A DNA stretch of 10,654 bases from CAYFUF01 sp964346245 (lineage in GTDB: Bacteria; Bacillota; Clostridia; Tissierellales; Peptoniphilaceae), in NCBI GenBank assembly GCA_964346245.1, contig CAYFUF010000040.1, forward strand, positions 1-10,654. Direction: 5' to 3'. Numbering within the stretch: position 1 is the first letter of the stretch; every line of letters begins with the position of its first letter. Positions 1 through 6,792 of the stretch are shown piece by piece. The notes beneath the pieces are model-generated. The model was not told the DNA's origin, did not search any database, and saw only the letters and a program-made list of their open reading frames with translations. The position numbers were made by a program, and so were the translations under genes.

Positions 1-1
1 A

Positions 2-244
2 CCTGTTCTTAACCAAGTCGGCGTTCAATACGGCTTCACTGCAATGGAACTTGGTGTTGCTTCCCTCTTGGGTCAAGCTTTCCACTTACTGTCTCCATTG
101 GTTGCCTTCATCTACTTGCTACTCAACTTGACCGGCCAAGATCTTGGCGAATGGCAAAAAACAAGTGCTAAGTGGGCACTAGGTATATTCATTATCTTCA
201 TCGTCGTCGCTGGTGTTTTGGGTAACGTTCCTTTCTACAAATAG
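2..244 (+). CDS. C-terminal end of CitMHS-family citrate transporter (partial)
   Basis: The reading frame is open from base 2 to the TAG at 242-244, so this is the 3' end (80 codons) of a gene whose start lies left of the window; the ATG at 44 is internal. The stretch HLLSPLVAFIYLLL matches what I recall of the conserved C-terminal segment of CitMHS citrate-metal:H+ symporters (HLLSPLVPSTYLL in Bacillus CitM-type proteins). It is followed by a soluble linker (TGQDLGEWQKTSAKWA) and a last hydrophobic helix (ALGIFIIFIVVAGVLG), which is the usual end of this family. The protein would sit in the cytoplasmic membrane and import citrate complexed to a divalent metal. It is followed after 193 bases by an aconitase-superfamily gene on the same strand, which fits a tricarboxylate uptake and use locus. 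The exact substrate and metal cannot be read from this fragment. Confidence 0.8.
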   Translation, partial: PVLNQVGVQYGFTAMELGVASLLGQAFHLLSPLVAFIYLLLNLTGQDLGEWQKTSAKWALGIFIIFIVVAGVLGNVPFYK

Positions 245-334
245 GTGATGGGACGAAGCTTGCCGCAAAGAGCAAGTGCTAGCTAAGATAACGACAAACG
301 AGATGAAAGAAACTAGCTTTAACATGTATAGTCG

Positions 335-370
335 CGTCCTACCGCGTCAAACAGTAGGGCGTTTCTATAT
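335..370 (+). terminator. Possible weak terminator after the citrate transporter
   Basis: The arms 335-342 (CGTCCTAC) and 354-361 (GTAGGGCG) can form an 8-bp stem containing one G-U pair, with an 11-base loop, followed by TTTCTATAT. This is a weak intrinsic terminator or attenuator between the transporter and the hydratase gene. If it is leaky, the two genes may still be partly cotranscribed. Confidence 0.35.
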
Positions 371-437
371 GTAGAGAAATAAAAATACATAGGATACTGA
401 AGAGGAGAAATAAACGAATTAGAGAAAGGGAGGACAC

Positions 438-2735
438 ATGAAGGGTTTAACGCTTTATGAAGGAAGACCAATATGGATTAGGGATAGTGAAACCATTTTG
501 GCGGATGAAAAAGGACAGGAAGAGGCCTACCAAAAGGCTTGCGGCACTAGCTTAGATAAGGAGGCCTTGAGGGATAGGTCGATAGCATGGCCCATTTTAA
601 AAGCCCACAATGTAGGCGATGATGACGACAACCTGAACATCCGCTTCGACTCCATTACTTCCCATGACATTACCTATGTGGGCATTATTCAAACTTGCAT
701 TGCCTCCGGCTTGAAGAGATTTCCCATTCCTTATGTCCTGACCAATTGCCACAACAGCTTGTGTGCGGTAGGTGGGACCATCAATGAGGATGACCACAAG
801 TTCGGGCTTTCCGCGGTCAAGAAGTTTGGCGGTATCTTTGTACCAGCCAATGTAGCCGTCATCCACTCCTATAACCGGGAGATGATGGCCGCCTGCGGCA
901 AAATGATTCTGGGTTCAGATTCCCATACCCGCTATGGGGCGCTCGGCACCTTAGCAATTGGCGAGGGTGGGGGCGAGCTATCCAAGCAGCTCTTGGAGCA
1001 AACCTATGATGTCAAAAGGCCTGAGGTTGTGGGCATTGTATTGCGTGGAAAGCCCAAGAAGTGGGTGGGCCCACATGATGTTGCACTCTCTTTAATTAAG
1101 GCGGTCTTTGCATCGGGTTTTACCAAGAATAAGGTCATGGAGTTTGTCGGCCCTGGCGTCCACAAGCTGCCCATCGAGTTTAGAAACGGAATCGACGTCA
1201 TGACGACGGAGACCACCTGCCTGTCTTCCATCTGGCGCACCGACGATAAGACTAGAGATTATTTTGAGGTCCACGGCCGCCCACAAGATTACAAGGAGCT
1301 CAGGGAAGGGGAGGCCGTCTGCTACGATGGCATCGTAGAGGTCAACTTGGATGAGATTGAACCCTGCATTGCCCTTCCTTACCATCCTTCCGAAGTGTAC
1401 ACCATTCGGGAAGTCCAGGAGAATCCACAGGAAATCTTCGCTCGTATCGAAGAGAAGACCAAGAGCCTCTTTGAAAACAACGATGTGACTGTCGACCTCC
1501 AAGCAAAGATTGTGGATGGCAAAGTCCATGTCGACCAAGGCGTCATCGTCGGCTGCTCGGGCGGCACCTTCGATAACCTAGTCTCAGCAGCTCAGATTGT
1601 TAAAGGCAAGCAGGCAACAGGAGGCGGCTTCAACTTCAGCGTCTATCCCGGTAGCCAGGCAATCTACTTGGACCTTGTTCGAAAAGGTGTAGTCGCAGAT
1701 CTGATGGAGGCAGGCGCAATCGTTAAGCCCGCCTTTTGTGGGCCATGCTTCGGGGCCGGCGACACCCCAGCCAACAACGAGCTGGCTATCCGCCATGCTA
1801 CCCGTAACTTCCCAAACAGGGACGGGTCTAAGCCTGGCGAAGGACAGAACACGATGGTTGCACTCATGGATGCCAAGTCTATTGCAGCTACAGCAATCAA
1901 TGGGGGCTTTTTGACCAGCGCAGAAGAGCTAGACTGGGCGGAGCCAGACCTTTCCTTCAGCTTCGACAAGTCAGTCTATGACAACTCAGTCATCGACTGC
2001 TGGGGGAAGGCTGATCCCAGCGTGGACTTGGTCTATGGGCCGAATATCAAGGCATGGCCCAACATGCCGGCCTTGACGGACGACCTTATGGTGGTCATCG
2101 CCAGCCACATCGACGATGCGGTCACGACAACTGACGAGCTGATCCCATCAGGCGACACCTCTTCCTACCGGTCCAACCCGCTGCGCTTGGCAGAATTTAC
2201 CTTGAGCCGGAAAGATCCCGCCTACGTGGCAACCGCTAAGGAAATCCAGCAATTCGAGATCAATAGGGAAGAGGGCAACCCACAAAGCTACGCCCCATGG
2301 TTGGACGAAAAGCTAAAGGAAATCAAGGCAAAGGACCTGGCAGAAGTGGGTATCGGTTCAGCCATCTATGCCAACAAACCAGGCGATGGTTCAGCCCGCG
2401 AACAAGCTGCTTCCAACCAAAAAGTGTTGGGAGGATGGGCAAACTTTGCTCACGAATATGCCACCAAGCGCTACCGGTCAAACCTGATTAACTGGGGCAT
2501 TTTACCCTTCCTTGTGGAAGACGAGGCTGCTTTGGTCAAGGGAGCTCTTGTATATATTCCAGAAATCCGCAACCAGATTGAAGAAAAGAGTGATACCATC
2601 AAAGCCTTTGTCATGAGAGAAGATCAAGAGACCGTTGAGATTAGCTTGCAGCTTGGTCAGCTAACCGACGATGAAAGAGAGATCCTCCTCGCCGGATGCC
2701 TGATCAACTACAATAGGAATAGGGCGGAAGACTAA
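438..2735 (+). CDS. Aconitase-superfamily hydratase, YbhJ type
   Basis: A 765-residue member of the aconitase superfamily, expected to be a cytoplasmic [4Fe-4S] hydro-lyase acting on citrate or a similar tricarboxylate. Visible motifs are GSDSHTRYGALG at residues 159-170 (the active-site DSHT block), VGCSGG at 371-376 and FCGPCFGAG at 433-441. Cys373, Cys434 and Cys437 sit where aconitases hold their three cluster ligands. The swivel domain is at the C-terminus, with GSAREQAA at 651-658 and YRSNLINWGILPF at 679-691, equivalent to the GSSREHAA and RIHRSNLxxxGxLP blocks of aconitase. The consensus cluster motif SCTNS is replaced by GCSGG, and the layout resembles the divergent E. coli YbhJ family (about 750 residues) rather than housekeeping AcnA (about 900). 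The ATG at 438 is preceded by AAAGGGAGG. Citrate transporter upstream, hairpin terminator downstream. The family assignment is firm; the precise reaction is unproven. Confidence 0.85.
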   Translation: MKGLTLYEGRPIWIRDSETILADEKGQEEAYQKACGTSLDKEALRDRSIAWPILKAHNVGDDDDNLNIRFDSITSHDITYVGIIQTCIASGLKRFPIPYVLTNCHNSLCAVGGTINEDDHKFGLSAVKKFGGIFVPANVAVIHSYNREMMAACGKMILGSDSHTRYGALGTLAIGEGGGELSKQLLEQTYDVKRPEVVGIVLRGKPKKWVGPHDVALSLIKAVFASGFTKNKVMEFVGPGVHKLPIEFRNGIDVMTTETTCLSSIWRTDDKTRDYFEVHGRPQDYKELREGEAVCYDGIVEVNLDEIEPCIALPYHPSEVYTIREVQENPQEIFARIEEKTKSLFENNDVTVDLQAKIVDGKVHVDQGVIVGCSGGTFDNLVSAAQIVKGKQATGGGFNFSVYPGSQAIYLDLVRKGVVADLMEAGAIVKPAFCGPCFGAGDTPANNELAIRHATRNFPNRDGSKPGEGQNTMVALMDAKSIAATAINGGFLTSAEELDWAEPDLSFSFDKSVYDNSVIDCWGKADPSVDLVYGPNIKAWPNMPALTDDLMVVIASHIDDAVTTTDELIPSGDTSSYRSNPLRLAEFTLSRKDPAYVATAKEIQQFEINREEGNPQSYAPWLDEKLKEIKAKDLAEVGIGSAIYANKPGDGSAREQAASNQKVLGGWANFAHEYATKRYRSNLINWGILPFLVEDEAALVKGALVYIPEIRNQIEEKSDTIKAFVMREDQETVEISLQLGQLTDDEREILLAGCLINYNRNRAED

Positions 2736-2778
2736 GATAGCTTTAGAATTTACAGCCGAATAGATCGATAATAAACAA

Positions 2779-2816
2779 TGAAAAGCTCAATGCAAGTCAA
2801 TGCATTGAGCTTTTCA
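2779..2816 (+). terminator. Strong hairpin terminator after the hydratase gene
   Basis: A perfect 16-bp inverted repeat pairs 2779-2794 with 2801-2816 around the six-base loop AGTCAA. The stem has an A-tract on its left and a T-tract on its right (AAAAGCTC / GAGCTTTT), typical of intrinsic terminators that can work in both directions. It lies 43 bases after the hydratase stop codon. Confidence 0.85.
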
Positions 2817-3040
2817 CTTAAGGGGAGAATAATGAGAATATCCATGCGGTGATTGCTCTCATGGGAAGTAAGAGCAAGGATATTGTGAGTGTGCTAGAGT
2901 CGTTAACTAATGTTAACTCTGTTTCTAATCATGTCATACCAGAGTTAGCTTGTCAAGTATAATCGGTATTTTTGGGGCTTTAGCGGGAAAAAATATTTCC
3001 AAATTGTTCGAAGATTTTGCCTGCTTTTTGGACTGCGCCT

Positions 3041-3166
3041 ATGACAGCCAGTGGTGAATGTGATATATTACTTGCTATAGTTAAAAATAAAGATTATATT
3101 AAATTGAAATTTTGGGGAAAACAGCAAAGCTTCTTTCCCAGTATAGGAGTTATTGATGGGGATTAA
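3041..3166 (+). CDS. Small unrecognised ORF overlapping the next gene's start
   Basis: A 41-codon frame from ATG 3041 to TAA 3164-3166 with a balanced, protein-like composition (MTASGECDILLAIVKNKDYI at its start). It overlaps the first codons of the Mur ligase gene in another frame. There is no Shine-Dalgarno sequence before the ATG, and the promoter proposed at 3072-3100 would start transcription inside it. It is more likely a remnant or chance frame than an expressed gene. No family is recognised. Confidence 0.15.
   Translation: MTASGECDILLAIVKNKDYIKLKFWGKQQSFFPSIGVIDGD
3072..3100 (+). promoter_or_regulatory. Candidate sigma-A promoter for the Mur ligase operon
   Basis: TTGCTA at 3072-3077 (4 of 6 match to TTGACA) and TATATT at 3095-3100 (5 of 6 match to TATAAT) are separated by exactly 17 bases, within an AT-rich stretch about 55 bases before the ATG. 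It is the best promoter candidate for the three overlapping genes that follow. Confidence 0.45.
3145..3149 (+). promoter_or_regulatory. Ribosome binding site that fixes the ATG 3156 start
   Basis: AGGAG lies six bases before ATG 3156. A TTG immediately upstream (3153) is also in frame, but the spacing and the codon type favour the ATG. Confidence 0.65.
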
Positions 3167-4520
3167 AACGGGGATAGCCAATCTATCCGCAAAAGCAACA
3201 CGGGGTGTGCTGAAGCTATTTCGTAAATCGGGCACCCAGCTAACAGGCACCGTTGCCTTAAAGATCGACAAGGATTTTCTGAAGAACACCAGAAAGCCTG
3301 ATCACCTGATTGCCGTAACGGGAACGAACGGGAAAACAACCACCTGCAACATGATTGCCGATGTCTTAGAGCTCTTAGGGAACAAGGTGTTGACCAACCG
3401 CACCGGATCCAATACCCAAAGAGGTATTGCTTCTGCCTTTGCCAATCAGATGAGCATGCTGGGCAAAAACCCTGACTTTGGCGTTCTGGAAGAAGATGAG
3501 ATCTGGATGCGCCATATCAACAAGTACCTGGACATCAAGACCTTGACGGTAACCAACCTCTACCAGGATTCCTACGATCGCAATGCTAACGTCAAGTTTA
3601 TCGTTCAACGGATCAATGAAGGTATCCCAAAAGGCACCAAGCTTATCCTTAATGCTTCTGATTCCATCTCGGCTTACTTGGGCAGCGAGGATCACGAGAG
3701 GGTCTACTTCACCATCAAACCCCTGGAGGGAGAGATGGAGTCCAAAGAGTCCAAAATCCAGGATATGGTCTACTGCCCCCGCTGCGAGACGGATATTGAG
3801 TGGACCTTCAACCGCTACCACCACATTGGGGAATACCACTGTCCAAACTGCGATTTCACCAACCCTCAAGCGGATTATGAGGTGAGCGCTATCGACACGG
3901 AAAACAACCTCTTGCGCTTGACGGACCATGGCGAGAAGGTTACCCTGCCCCTCATCCACTACAGCATCGAGAATTCGTACAACCAGCTGGCCGCTTACGC
4001 CACCCTGAGGGAGAATGGTTTCTCCTATGAAGAGCTGAATCGGGCGATGGCCCAGATCGAAGTCGTTAAGTCACGACTCAAGCAAGACTTCATTGGCAAG
4101 AAAGAGGTCATAAGCATCGTCGCTAAGGGTCTAAATCCTGTGGCGACCAGCCGAATTATCAACAATGTAGGCAACGTCCAAGGACCCAAGACGGTTGTTT
4201 ATGTGGCTGACTACGAGCAGAGGGACTTACCGAACGCAACCTTCTCCTGGCTCTTTGATGTTGATTTTGCCAAGTTAGCGGATGTTGATCAGATTATCAT
4301 GTACACGAAGTACGCACCGAATGCACAGCTCAGTATGGTCCTCGATGGGATTGATCCAGATAAGATTGTCGTTTTGGATGATATCAATAAGATTATCGAC
4401 TACATCGACTTAGATAAGGAAGAGAAGGTCTTCATTCTGCATGATATTGAAGATTACGGTTTCTGGTCAGCGGAAAAGGTGGCAGATGATCTGCGAAAGA
4501 AGTACGGAGAGCAAGCATGA
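3156..4520 (+). CDS. MurT-like Mur ligase family protein
   Basis: A 454-residue Mur ligase homologue with the MurT architecture. The ATP-binding loop GTNGKTTT is at residues 56-63, GVLEEDEIW at 109-117 and NLYQDSYDR at 134-142 (compare NLFRDQLDR in MurT). A cysteine ribbon, probably zinc-binding, has Cys207, Cys210, Cys229 and Cys232. NSYNQLAAYA is at 273-282, and a DUF1727-like C-terminal domain spans about 310-445. Canonical MurT activates the D-Glu carboxylate of lipid II and, with GatD, amidates it. Several MurT signatures are altered here: the usual FGRxE after the central domain reads VKSRLKQ, KNPAG reads KGLNPVA, and the DGRDVSWIWD block reads PNATFSWLFD, so the Asp that completes the GatD triad appears to be lost. 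The stop overlaps the next start as ATGA (4517-4520). The superfamily call is firm; lipid II amidation is doubtful. PgsB-type ligases are less likely because of the cysteine ribbon and DUF1727 region. Confidence 0.8.
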   Translation: MGIKTGIANLSAKATRGVLKLFRKSGTQLTGTVALKIDKDFLKNTRKPDHLIAVTGTNGKTTTCNMIADVLELLGNKVLTNRTGSNTQRGIASAFANQMSMLGKNPDFGVLEEDEIWMRHINKYLDIKTLTVTNLYQDSYDRNANVKFIVQRINEGIPKGTKLILNASDSISAYLGSEDHERVYFTIKPLEGEMESKESKIQDMVYCPRCETDIEWTFNRYHHIGEYHCPNCDFTNPQADYEVSAIDTENNLLRLTDHGEKVTLPLIHYSIENSYNQLAAYATLRENGFSYEELNRAMAQIEVVKSRLKQDFIGKKEVISIVAKGLNPVATSRIINNVGNVQGPKTVVYVADYEQRDLPNATFSWLFDVDFAKLADVDQIIMYTKYAPNAQLSMVLDGIDPDKIVVLDDINKIIDYIDLDKEEKVFILHDIEDYGFWSAEKVADDLRKKYGEQA

Positions 4521-5272
4521 TAGTTGAAATTATGTACAAGGAGTTTATCTCCTATGGCGAAAAGGAAACTACGGTCTACTTAGAAAAGCTCTTTCCCGAA
4601 GCGGACTTTGTCTACACCTCCTATAAGGATAAGCCTTACTTTGTCGATAACCGTCCCGATCTGATTTTCTTCGGCCCTATGCCGGAGTCAGAGATGGAGA
4701 AGGTGGTCGCTAAGCTGGAACCCTACCGGGACCGGATCAAGGAGCTGGTGGAAGATGAGGTTGTCTTCATCATCTTGAATAATGCCTTAGATATGTTCGG
4801 GCAAGCAATCGAAGTGAAAAACGGCCCTGAAGCGAAGAGCCTAGGCATCTTCGACTATAAAACGGTCAGAGATTTTGATAAAAGGCACTCCCAACTTCTC
4901 ATAGCGGATTTCGAAGGACAAGCAATCATCGGCAATGTCCTCGGCTTCTCCTCCTACTATGGCAATGAAGATAACTACCTCTATCAAGCTATCCACCCTA
5001 AGGTTGGCTTTAACTTGGACACTCCTCTGGGGGGCTACCGCTACAAGAACGCCTTCCTATCTGAATTGGCAGGCGGTATCCTACTGATTAACCCCTACCT
5101 GACTAAAAAATTACGCAAACATTTTATGGGAGACGAGAACATTCCCTTTGAGAAAGAAATACGTTACATTTACGATCAAAATCTGGAAAAGCTCCAGGTG
5201 AATCCAGACTTTGCAAAAGCGCTGCGAGCGCATCCCACCTTTGAAAGGATTAGTAATGGAAAAAGAACGTAG
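4517..5272 (+). CDS. GatD-like amidotransferase homologue lacking catalytic residues
   Basis: A 251-residue protein whose position, ATGA overlap with the MurT-like gene and local motifs mark it as a divergent GatD (class I glutamine amidotransferase fold). LIFFGP at 49-54 matches the GatD strand before the FxGGG turn; FIILNNALDMFGQ at 84-96 matches the nucleophile elbow (xxICGGYQLLGQ); IIGNVLGF at 137-144 matches LIGNV; GYRYKNAFLSELAGGILLIN at 173-192 matches GxxYKNxxGTYLHGPLLPKN. In these alignments the nucleophile Cys is Asn88 and the catalytic His is Ala185. The protein contains no cysteine anywhere, so Cys-dependent glutamine hydrolysis is not possible. There is a C-terminal extension of about 45 residues beyond the usual GatD end. 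The frame is clean, which argues against simple decay. It probably acts as a structural or regulatory partner of the MurT-like protein. The role is inferred. Confidence 0.65.
   Translation: MIVEIMYKEFISYGEKETTVYLEKLFPEADFVYTSYKDKPYFVDNRPDLIFFGPMPESEMEKVVAKLEPYRDRIKELVEDEVVFIILNNALDMFGQAIEVKNGPEAKSLGIFDYKTVRDFDKRHSQLLIADFEGQAIIGNVLGFSSYYGNEDNYLYQAIHPKVGFNLDTPLGGYRYKNAFLSELAGGILLINPYLTKKLRKHFMGDENIPFEKEIRYIYDQNLEKLQVNPDFAKALRAHPTFERISNGKRT
5243..5249 (+). promoter_or_regulatory. Ribosome binding site inside the GatD-like gene for the antiporter
   Basis: GAAAGGA lies six bases before ATG 5256, inside the end of the GatD-like coding sequence. It supports ATG 5256 over the in-frame TTG at 5211, which has no such site. 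Confidence 0.6.
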
Positions 5273-6668
5273 AAAAGTACCGTTTTCGGTATCGATGTTG
5301 GTTGTCCTCTTCCTGATTGTTGTCCTTGCCATCTCGGTTAATGTTTACGATTTGGAAGCCCACCTGCCTATCCTCTTAACAACCATGTTTGCTGGTAGTA
5401 TTGCCATGCTCTATGGCTACAAGTGGAAGGATTTGGAGAAATCGGTTTTAGATACGATGAATTCCATGATGAGTTCATTACTCATCTTTTTGGCAGTTGG
5501 TATCGTCATTGGAACGTGGATCTTATCTGGAGTCGTACCAGCGATGACTTACTACGGTCTCCAGCTTATCTCGCCAACAATTTTTGTGCCTACGGCTTGC
5601 CTCATCGCAGCCCTTGTTGCTTTAGCAACCGGCAGCTCCTGGTCAACGGTCGGCACGGTTGGTATTGCCCTCATGGGCATAGGGAAAGGCCTTGGCTTTC
5701 CCATCGGCCTTGTAGCCGGTGCAATCATTTCGGGTGCTTACTTTGGCGATAAGATGTCGCCGCTGTCGGATACCACGAATATGGCCCCTGCCGTTTCGGG
5801 TACGGACCTTTTCACCCACATCCGCCACATGGTCTACACTTCTACGCCGGCCCTTATCATCTCCTTGGGCCTCTTTACCGTGCTGGGTTTGCAGCATTCC
5901 TCTAGCAACTACGACCCGTCTGTAATCAACGGTATTCTTTCTGGTTTGGATTCGGCCTTCAACATTTCGCCTGTTTTGCTGATTCCACCAATTATTATCC
6001 TCGTTCTTGTTATCAAGAAGGTAGATGCTCTGCCAGCGCTCTTGATTTCTGCTAGCTTGGGTGGCATCTTTGCTGTCATCTTCCAAGGTGCTAACTTTGG
6101 TAATGTCATCTCGGCTGCCCATTATGGCTATGTATCTGAGACCGGCATTGAGAGCATTGATTCCCTGCTGAGCGGTGGTGGACTTGATTCCATGCTGAAT
6201 CCACTTTCCCTCGTCTTTATGACATCGGGCTTGGCTGGTGTGATGGATGTATCGGGGATGATAGAATCCTTAACATCCAAAATTCTCGGCGTAGCAAAGG
6301 GGACAGGCGGACTCATTGCAGCAACGGTTTTTACTGCTATTGCCGTTAACATCCTCACGGGCGACCAATACCTTGCTATCGTCTTTACTGGCAAAATGTA
6401 TCAATCAGAGTATGCTAAGATGGGCCTTCACCCCAAGAACCTATCCAGGACGCTGGAGGATGCAGGTACCCTTACCTCTCCGCTCATTCCATGGGGGGCT
6501 TGCGGTATCTTCATGTCAGGGACGCTGGGTGTCCCAGTCTTGACCTACTTGCCCTACGCCTTCGTGGGCTTGATTACTCCGATTATTGCAATCATCTATG
6601 GTTTCACAGGCTTTAGTATCGAGAAACTGGAAACGCCGGATGATGATCCAGAAATCCTAGCTGCCTAG
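5256..6668 (+). CDS. nhaC: NhaC-family Na+/H+ antiporter
   Basis: A 470-residue polytopic membrane protein with roughly eleven or twelve hydrophobic segments, of normal length for the NhaC family. Diagnostic blocks are TGSSWSTVGTVGIALMGIG at residues 125-143, GAIISGAYFGDKMSPLSDTT at 155-174 (the conserved FGDKxSPLSDTTN block), NILTGDQYLAIV at 365-376 and LSRTLEDAGTLTSPLIPWGA at 396-415. NhaC proteins exchange Na+ for H+ across the cytoplasmic membrane; the related MleN exchanges malate and lactate with these ions, so an organic-acid exchanger is the main alternative. The start overlaps the GatD-like gene by 17 bases, which implies translational coupling within the operon. The soluble tail after residue 455 is acidic (PDDDPEILAA) and ends at TAG; the frame continues open after this stop. 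Confidence 0.88.
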   Translation: MEKERRKVPFSVSMLVVLFLIVVLAISVNVYDLEAHLPILLTTMFAGSIAMLYGYKWKDLEKSVLDTMNSMMSSLLIFLAVGIVIGTWILSGVVPAMTYYGLQLISPTIFVPTACLIAALVALATGSSWSTVGTVGIALMGIGKGLGFPIGLVAGAIISGAYFGDKMSPLSDTTNMAPAVSGTDLFTHIRHMVYTSTPALIISLGLFTVLGLQHSSSNYDPSVINGILSGLDSAFNISPVLLIPPIIILVLVIKKVDALPALLISASLGGIFAVIFQGANFGNVISAAHYGYVSETGIESIDSLLSGGGLDSMLNPLSLVFMTSGLAGVMDVSGMIESLTSKILGVAKGTGGLIAATVFTAIAVNILTGDQYLAIVFTGKMYQSEYAKMGLHPKNLSRTLEDAGTLTSPLIPWGACGIFMSGTLGVPVLTYLPYAFVGLITPIIAIIYGFTGFSIEKLETPDDDPEILAA

Positions 6669-6746
6669 GATGACTTAAGTATGGAAGTCAATCGTGATGA
6701 GGCCGAAAATATGGCCCACGACCTGCGCAACCAGAGAAGACAATAG
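6669..6746 (+). other. In-frame open stretch after the nhaC amber stop
   Basis: After the TAG at 6666-6668 the same frame stays open for 25 codons to a second TAG at 6744-6746. It encodes a charged, helix-like peptide (MEVNRDEAENMAHDLRNQRRQ is the part from ATG 6681). It could be a C-terminal extension cut off by a recent stop mutation, a readthrough product or a 21-residue small ORF; an AGGA lies 10 bases before ATG 6681. Chance is also possible at this length. Confidence 0.25.
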
Positions 6747-6755
6747 TCGATAAAG

Positions 6756-6790
6756 AAGGTGCACCAGCGATAATCGCCGGTGCACCTTTT
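6756..6790. terminator. Bidirectional terminator between nhaC and glpX
   Basis: The 10-bp arms AAGGTGCACC (6756-6765) and GGTGCACCTT (6779-6788) pair perfectly, with a further 4-bp inner stem (6767-6770 with 6774-6777) around the loop TAA. A T-run follows on the plus strand, and an A-rich stretch precedes the stem, giving a T-rich run on the minus strand. The convergent genes on both sides end here. Confidence 0.85.
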
Positions 6791-6792
6791 CT

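Larger units (their letters stand above)
2822..3155 (+). other. Intergenic gap with unrecognised coding-like scraps
   Basis: This stretch between the terminator and the Mur ligase gene holds no complete gene I recognise. Frame 2822-2962 is open for 46 codons (HAVIALMGSKSKDIVSVLES within it), with only internal candidate starts (GTG 2849, ATG 2861) and no clear ribosome site. A second frame reads IIGIFGALAGKNISKLFEDF from about 2959 before a stop near 3056. A third, 3041-3166, is listed separately. The frames could be the remains of a decayed gene with shifts, or chance. I cannot name a family. Toward the right end the region becomes AT-rich and contains a promoter-like pair. Confidence 0.35.

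Noticed and set aside
3153..3155. TTG start for the MurT-like gene
   Set aside because: It adds one codon only; AGGAG is optimally spaced from the ATG at 3156.
3156..4520. Poly-gamma-glutamate synthase (PgsB/CapB) or folylpolyglutamate synthase identity
   Set aside because: The internal four-cysteine ribbon, the DUF1727-like C-terminus and the GatD-like partner point to the MurT family instead.
5211..5255. TTG start giving the NhaC protein 15 extra residues
   Set aside because: ATG 5256 has a GAAAGGA ribosome site at good spacing. The extra residues translate the coding end of the GatD-like gene in another frame.
4517..5272. GatD-like gene as a simple pseudogene
   Set aside because: The frame is open for 251 codons, codon use matches its neighbours, and the overlaps on both sides are neat. 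Loss of the active site without stops or shifts suggests retained function.
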